From NCBI RefSeq assembly GCF_025515205.1, contig NZ_JAOPFX010000001.1:186001-250000 (forward strand): a stretch of DNA of 64,000 nucleotides, given 5' to 3'. Source of the DNA: Microbacterium fluvii. Its GTDB lineage: Bacteria; Actinomycetota; Actinomycetes; Actinomycetales; Microbacteriaceae. The translations under genes were made by a program, and so were the position numbers. Under the pieces are notes generated by a model, which worked only from the letters and a program-made list of their open reading frames with translations, was not told the DNA's origin and made no database searches. The stretch's first letter is position 1. Every line of letters starts with the position of its first letter. Shown here in pieces: positions 59,482-64,000 of the stretch.

Positions 59482-60678
59482 ATGCGACATCGGCTGATAG
59501 AGCTTTCCCTATTCCTGCTCGCTCCGCTTGCGATCTTCGTCACTTCTCCCCTCCTGGCGCAGGGACTTGGCGTCACGGATCGGGGCGAGCTCGGTGTTAT
59601 CCAGTCGATTGCATCCTTCGCTGCCGCGTTCGGCGCGCTCGGACAGGCAGAGGTATTTCTCGCAGATCTAAGGACCGGGACCGCGAACCTTTCGGTCGCC
59701 TCGCGGGTCGCAATGACGGGCGGCGTCTTGGCAGCCGGTGTGGCGTTGCCGGTCGCTATGGCACTGGGAGTCGATCCCTTGGTAGCGCTCGTTGCGTTGT
59801 GCTTCGTCCCCGTCATTAATCAGTCCCAGATTTGGCGGGGCCTCGCCGTATCGCGCCACAAGCTCCGGCTAAATGCGGCGGCCAACGGCCTCGCCGCTGT
59901 GCTCCGGGCCGGGCTGATCGCGGGTCTCTTTGCAGTTGGCGCTTTGACCGTCGCGAGCGCCATTGGGAGCATCCAGTTCGCGCTCGCAATCGGCGCCGTG
60001 GCTACGATCGGGTGGAGTGCTTGGCGATGGCGACGTGGGCTGAAATCCGAGCGGCCCTCAATGCGGGAACTGACGGACTCCCTTCGGCGCGGAAGTCCGA
60101 TGCTGGTGTTTACGCTACTCACCACCGTCACCTTGCGTTCCGATGTACTGATGCTCGACGCGCTGTCAACCAGCTCAGAACTCGGCATCTACGCCGCAGC
60201 CGCGAGCCTGAGTATGGCTGTCCTGTCGATCTCAGGCGCCTTCAAGTCGCGTGCACAAGCCGCCCTCTTTGGTGAAGACCCCCGTAAGGCGGTTGGGCGC
60301 GAACTCCTCATCCTCCTGGTTTTTGGGATGGTGGGTGCTCTGATCGCCGTGATTACAGCGCCCTACCTCGTGACTCTCCTGCTCGGGCCTGGATACGAGT
60401 CAGCGGCGTCGCTGCTCAGAGTTCTGGCATTCGGCTCGGTGGCATTGATGTTCCTGGATGTCGGGCATGGCCTCCTGGCTGCGGTCGGAGCGCGCGGTCG
60501 GCTGCTCCTGACCGCAGCTGTTGGCGCCGGCTGTACGGTCCTGACCTTGAGCGTCTTGCTGACTTGGGGCTACGGGGCCGAGGGCGCTGCGTGGGCGAGT
60601 CTCGTCAGCTATTCCGTTGCGAGCGTGGCAGGGCTACTGCTTTTCAATGGCGCGCTACGCACTTCAGAGGGCAGGTAA
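59482..60678 (+). CDS. Wzx-like polysaccharide flippase
   Basis: 398 residues, about twelve membrane helices, of the MATE/MOP-type polysaccharide transporter fold. The N-terminal LSLFLLAPLAIFVTSPLLAQGLGVTDRGELGVI and the central RSDVLMLDALSTSSELGIYAAA segments fit the family. It moves lipid-linked repeat units across the membrane so that the polymerase can use them. ATG 59482 is four bases after the fucosyltransferase stop. Confidence 0.85.
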   Translation: MRHRLIELSLFLLAPLAIFVTSPLLAQGLGVTDRGELGVIQSIASFAAAFGALGQAEVFLADLRTGTANLSVASRVAMTGGVLAAGVALPVAMALGVDPLVALVALCFVPVINQSQIWRGLAVSRHKLRLNAAANGLAAVLRAGLIAGLFAVGALTVASAIGSIQFALAIGAVATIGWSAWRWRRGLKSERPSMRELTDSLRRGSPMLVFTLLTTVTLRSDVLMLDALSTSSELGIYAAAASLSMAVLSISGAFKSRAQAALFGEDPRKAVGRELLILLVFGMVGALIAVITAPYLVTLLLGPGYESAASLLRVLAFGSVALMFLDVGHGLLAAVGARGRLLLTAAVGAGCTVLTLSVLLTWGYGAEGAAWASLVSYSVASVAGLLLFNGALRTSEGR

Positions 60679-60683
60679 TCCAC

Positions 60684-61607
60684 TTGACAGCCGTCGATGT
60701 AGTGATCCCGACAATGGGTACGCGCCCAGACGAACTTGTCGCGGCGGTCAGATCGGTGTCTGCTCAGCGGCCCTCCTCGAATGTCGGAAAGGTGATTGTT
60801 GTTCTCGACGACCCTTCTTTTTCGACGGCTGAGTTGTCGGCTCTCCTCGAAGGCTTGAGCGTGGACGTCGCGGTGATCCGCTCCACGGACGGCTTGTCGG
60901 CGAGGCAATCCGGTGTCCTCGCGGCGCGAAGTGATTGGATAGCGTTTCTCGACGACGATGATCTCTGGGAACCACAGAAGCTTGAAGAGCAGATGCGCCT
61001 TGCCGAGAATACGGCCGGCAAGGTCACCGTTGTTGCGTGCCGGGTAAGCCACGAGATGGCAGGCGCGATTGACGCTAGTCACTCGATACCTCGGCGGCTC
61101 ATGGATCCTCGCAACTCCGTCGCGGGCTATTTGTTTCGGCGGCGACCTCCGACAAGACGTCGGCCGTCACTCTTCACGTCCACGCTCCTCGTTCCGAGGG
61201 CCCTCTGCCTCGAAGTCCCCTGGAGGAAAATACCTCGTCACCAAGACTGGGATTGGCTCGTGCGCGCTGACGCCCGTCCGGATGTGGTGGTCGTTCAAAG
61301 CCCGAGAGTGCTGGTACGGATTCGGGTCGGCAGCCCTGGGTCGATCAGCCGGTCGCCCGACTGGCGATCATCACTGGAGTGGGCGGAGGAGACTCTCGCT
61401 GCCTTTGCCGATCGGCGCATTGTGGCAGACTTTCTGGCGAGCCAGAGTCTCCGCTACGCGGCGAGTGCCCGGTCCGCGACGGGCGTTAGATCGGTTCTTG
61501 GCGCACTTTTCGCCGGGCGTCGGATGCCCAGTCTGCCCGCATTGCTCGTGGGGCTTGCTGGTCTGCTCCCCACCGCGCTGATCAAGCGGATCCTGAGACG
61601 AGGTTGA
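60684..61607 (+). CDS. GT2 family glycosyltransferase 1
   Basis: 307 residues, GT-A fold. The N-terminal VDVVIPTMGTRPDELVAAVRSV, the metal-binding FLDDDDLWEP (DxD) and HQDWDWLVRA identify a family 2 inverting transferase. TTG 60684 is chosen as start because the beta-strand VDVVIPT needs to be whole; AGG lies 10 bases upstream. A C-terminal hydrophobic stretch may attach it to the membrane. Acceptor and donor are unknown. Next gene starts after 3 bases. Confidence 0.85.
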   Translation: MTAVDVVIPTMGTRPDELVAAVRSVSAQRPSSNVGKVIVVLDDPSFSTAELSALLEGLSVDVAVIRSTDGLSARQSGVLAARSDWIAFLDDDDLWEPQKLEEQMRLAENTAGKVTVVACRVSHEMAGAIDASHSIPRRLMDPRNSVAGYLFRRRPPTRRRPSLFTSTLLVPRALCLEVPWRKIPRHQDWDWLVRADARPDVVVVQSPRVLVRIRVGSPGSISRSPDWRSSLEWAEETLAAFADRRIVADFLASQSLRYAASARSATGVRSVLGALFAGRRMPSLPALLVGLAGLLPTALIKRILRRG

Positions 61608-61610
61608 TGC

Positions 61611-62507
61611 ATGCCTGACCTGATCGCGATCGTCACCTACAAGCGGCCGTCGCTATCCGACTGTGTGAGTTCGGTTTACTCGCAACTCGCCGACGGCGAC
61701 GAAGTTCTCATCGTTGACAACGATCCCGAACTATCGGCGCGCGCGTACTTTGGTCAACTTCACCACGAGGGAAACGTGCACTACATTGCGCAGCCGACGC
61801 CAGGAATCGCGGCGGCAAGGAACAGCGCGCTCGCCTTCTTCAGGCAACACTCCTTCGTTGCACTGGTTTTCATCGACGACGACGAAAAGGCATGCGAGGG
61901 GTGGCTCGAGTCGCACAAGTCCAGTGCGACGAGCCACCGCAGCCACGCGACGTTTGGGCCGGTTGAGCCTGTTTACCCAGACTCGTTGCCTAAGTGGGTG
62001 CGAAAGCTCGACTTCTTCGCCCGCCCAAATGCTGAGTCCGGCACGGCGGTGCGCTGGCCCGCGACGAACAACGTGCGGATCGAGGGTAACTTTCTGCGCG
62101 CGAATCCAGACCTGACGTTCAGCGAGGGGTACTCCGCGACCGGGGGGAGTGACACGGACTTTTTCTTTCGTGCCGCGGAGCGCGGTGCGGTTCTGACCTG
62201 GGTCGCTGAGGCGGTCGTGACTGAGGAGGTGACTCCCGAGCGCGGGACCGCCCGATGGCTATGGCGACGCGGGGTGCGACTGGGCAATGTCAGCACTCGC
62301 ATGCAGCTGCGGAAGGGGGCGCACCCGGTCAAAGTGCTCGCGATTGCAGTCTGCAGGGCTATCGCAGCGCCTGTACTCGCGGTGGGCGCGATCATTCGCA
62401 CGAGACCTGTGGGGCCCACGCTCATGAACGTACCCAAGGCAGTCGGGATGGTGCAGGCGCTGAGAGGAAATCTGCTCGAGGAGTACTCACGCGAGGGCGC
62501 CGCATAA
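61611..62507 (+). CDS. GT2 family glycosyltransferase 2
   Basis: 298 residues. DLIAIVTYKRPSLSDCVSSV, VLIVDNDPELS, TPGIAAARNSAL, then the metal site VFIDDDEKACEGWLE and GGSDTDFFFRA mark a second family 2 transferase. A C-terminal helix (RAIAAPVLAVGAIIRT) suggests membrane association. It is the last rightward gene, and converges on the initiating sugar transferase with a 32-base gap. Confidence 0.85.
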   Translation: MPDLIAIVTYKRPSLSDCVSSVYSQLADGDEVLIVDNDPELSARAYFGQLHHEGNVHYIAQPTPGIAAARNSALAFFRQHSFVALVFIDDDEKACEGWLESHKSSATSHRSHATFGPVEPVYPDSLPKWVRKLDFFARPNAESGTAVRWPATNNVRIEGNFLRANPDLTFSEGYSATGGSDTDFFFRAAERGAVLTWVAEAVVTEEVTPERGTARWLWRRGVRLGNVSTRMQLRKGAHPVKVLAIAVCRAIAAPVLAVGAIIRTRPVGPTLMNVPKAVGMVQALRGNLLEEYSREGAA

Positions 62508-62539
62508 CCAAACATGGTCGCGCGGACAGTTGTCCTAGG

Positions 62540-64000
62540 TCAGTGGGCTGTACTGCCTGGAGAGACGACTGCTCGGAGTGTCTTGAACAGGATCGCGATG
62601 TCTCCTACGAGCGACCAGTTCTCTACGTAGTACAGGTCGAGCTTCACGGCATCTTCCCACTCGACTGACGAGCGTCCGCTGACCTGCCAGAGACCGGTGA
62701 TACCAGGCCGCGCGAGCAGGCGACGCTTTGCCGTCTCCGAATACAGCGCAACCTCAGCCGCGATCTGCGGGCGTGGACCCACCAAGCTCATTGAACCCCC
62801 CAGGACGTTGAAGAACTGTGGCAACTCGTCAAGCGAGTAACGGCGGATAAAGCGTCCGACAGGAGTGATGCGCGGGTCGTCCTTGATCTTGAAGAGCGGG
62901 GTTTCGCTCGTTCCTTGCGCTTCGAGGAGAGCGCTCAGCTCTTGGTCCGCCCCGACCCTCATCGAGCGGAACTTCAGCATGCCGAAGGGGACTCCATTTC
63001 GGCCGATTCTTTCCTGCCGGTAGAGAAGAGGGCCGTTGCTCGAGAGCTTGACGGCAAGCGCTACGCCAAGCAGCAGCGGAGAACTCAAGATGATCAAGAT
63101 GAGAGATCCTGCGATGTCCACCGTGCGCTTGGTGAAAGCCTGGCCTCGCGTGAAGCGAGGAGTTTCCACGTGGATGAGCGGCAGGCCGTTGACGGGACGC
63201 ATGTGGATTCGCGGGCCCGCGATATCGACGATGCTGGGGGCAAGGACCAAATGCTGACGCCCGGATTCGAGGTTCCAGGAGATCTGCTTGACCTTGTAGG
63301 GGGGGAGGTCGTCAGTGCTCGTGACGGCAACCGTATCGGCGCGAGTTGCGGCGATTGCTCTCTCAACCGCGTTGACATTGCCCATGATCGGGATATCGGT
63401 TCCGTCGATTACGTCCGCAACCGCGCCCGACGGGACACATGCACCGACAACCTTGTAGCCAGCGCTGGAGTGCCGCTGGAGTTCTCGGGCGATCTGGCTT
63501 ACAGAGTCCCGGGAGCCGACCAGTAGAACTCTTGCCGAGTAGCCGCCAGCCGACCTCTGTGCATGTAGCCACTGCCTCCAGAGCCAACGTTCGAAGACGA
63601 GCACCAGTACCCCGGCAGGAAGGCTGATAAGCAGGAAGCCCCGTGCGATGTCCGCTCGGATCACGAATGCAACGATGGCAATTCCACCGAAGAGTATGTA
63701 GCTGGCACGAACAATGCGGACATACTCAGTAGTGCCCGTGCCGAAGACGCGGTGATCGCGTGAGTCGACGAGTCCTAGCGCCCACATCCAGGTCACCACC
63801 AGCCCGGTGGAGAAGATCCAATAGGAGACGTCGGTGAACCGGGTGTCGTCCCGCATCGTGATCTGGGCGTTGCCGAAGCCGAACCAGGCGATCTGGGTGC
63901 CGAAGACGATCCAGATGAGCACGAGCAGGTCGCTGATCCAGAGGCGGCGCGTGTAGCGCTCGCGCCAGCGATCGGGCTTGGGAGCAAGCAGCGTGGGCGA
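62540..64000 (-). CDS. Polyprenyl-phosphate sugar transferase starting the repeat unit (5' end outside window)
   Basis: At least 486 codons; the reading frame is open to the last base. Visible parts are four N-terminal membrane helices, a CoA-binding-like middle domain (RVLLVGSRDSVSQIARELQ), a membrane helix at KRTVDIAGSLILIILSSPLLL, and the catalytic bacterial sugar transferase domain with FRSMRVGA, RRYSLDELPQFFNVLGGSMSLVGPRP and GITGLWQVSGRS. It transfers the first sugar-phosphate to undecaprenyl phosphate. A GTG at 63922 could be read as a start, but the coding pattern (RYTRRLWISDLLVLIW) continues above it. It is the initiating enzyme of the fucose-containing polymer. Confidence 0.92.
   Translation of the reverse strand, partial: SPTLLAPKPDRWRERYTRRLWISDLLVLIWIVFGTQIAWFGFGNAQITMRDDTRFTDVSYWIFSTGLVVTWMWALGLVDSRDHRVFGTGTTEYVRIVRASYILFGGIAIVAFVIRADIARGFLLISLPAGVLVLVFERWLWRQWLHAQRSAGGYSARVLLVGSRDSVSQIARELQRHSSAGYKVVGACVPSGAVADVIDGTDIPIMGNVNAVERAIAATRADTVAVTSTDDLPPYKVKQISWNLESGRQHLVLAPSIVDIAGPRIHMRPVNGLPLIHVETPRFTRGQAFTKRTVDIAGSLILIILSSPLLLGVALAVKLSSNGPLLYRQERIGRNGVPFGMLKFRSMRVGADQELSALLEAQGTSETPLFKIKDDPRITPVGRFIRRYSLDELPQFFNVLGGSMSLVGPRPQIAAEVALYSETAKRRLLARPGITGLWQVSGRSSVEWEDAVKLDLYYVENWSLVGDIAILFKTLRAVVSPGSTAH

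Overview
The window is high-GC (about 70 percent by eye) DNA from an actinobacterium. Frequent GTG starts, DUF222-HNH genes, a coenzyme F420-dependent glucose-6-phosphate dehydrogenase and the overall gene style fit the family Microbacteriaceae, most likely Microbacterium or a close relative. The genus is inferred from style, not from a marker gene. No rRNA, tRNA, CRISPR array, integrase or transposase gene was recognised.

Layout. (1) 1-8530: cell-surface and signalling genes. These are a tyrosine autokinase of polysaccharide assembly cut by the window edge, a HprK-like ATPase with PqqD-like domains, a Tat-type secreted protein, a nucleotidyltransferase-like protein, and an OmpR-type response regulator, sensor kinase and degenerate GGDEF membrane protein. 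(2) 8567-11773: a DUF222-HNH gene, a tandem universal stress protein and an SDR-fold protein. (3) 11744-26186: a 14.4-kb segment bounded by an exact 32-bp direct repeat. It encodes a closed metabolic module: BioY biotin uptake, Fgd, an alpha/beta hydrolase, an NMT1/SsuA-type ABC importer, a HpaB-family oxygenase-like protein, an AMP-forming acyl-CoA ligase, two different carboxyltransferases, a small biotin carrier, a biotin carboxylase and a MarR regulator. Sites related to AACAGTTA lie at its three main promoter regions. (4) 26237-34225: a lipoprotein, a VanZ-like protein, a large membrane-anchored patatin-like lipase, a Nudix protein, a membrane protein, a G-rich 15-bp tandem repeat and a second DUF222-HNH gene.

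(5) 34373-41095: a ribose-type operon (rbsK, rbsC, rbsB, rbsA, rbsD, deoC) followed by a GntR/UTRA regulator. (6) 41121-44102: an NmrA-like protein, a secreted BspA-like repeat protein and a second tandem Usp. (7) 44145-52294: a divergent IclR regulator and a compact operon of two SDRs, an MHS-type transporter and three consecutive FAD dehydrogenases of the fumarate reductase/ketosteroid dehydrogenase family. This looks like a catabolic pathway for an unidentified acid or cyclic substrate.

(8) 52950-64000: a capsule/exopolysaccharide locus with UDP-glucose dehydrogenase, GDP-mannose dehydratase, GDP-fucose synthase, a GT11 fucosyltransferase, a Wzx-like flippase, two GT2 enzymes, a Wzy/WaaL-like polymerase and an initiating sugar transferase cut by the window end. 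A 299-bp exact direct repeat of the ugd 3' part brackets the polymerase gene, so this part of the locus looks rearranged by recombination.

The best candidate for an undescribed system is region 3, a biotin-dependent carboxylation pathway that carries its own substrate importer, biotin importer and regulator. Region 7 is a second candidate. Substrates of both are unknown. Gaps between genes are short; the only stretch near 300 bases without a gene is 53344-53646.
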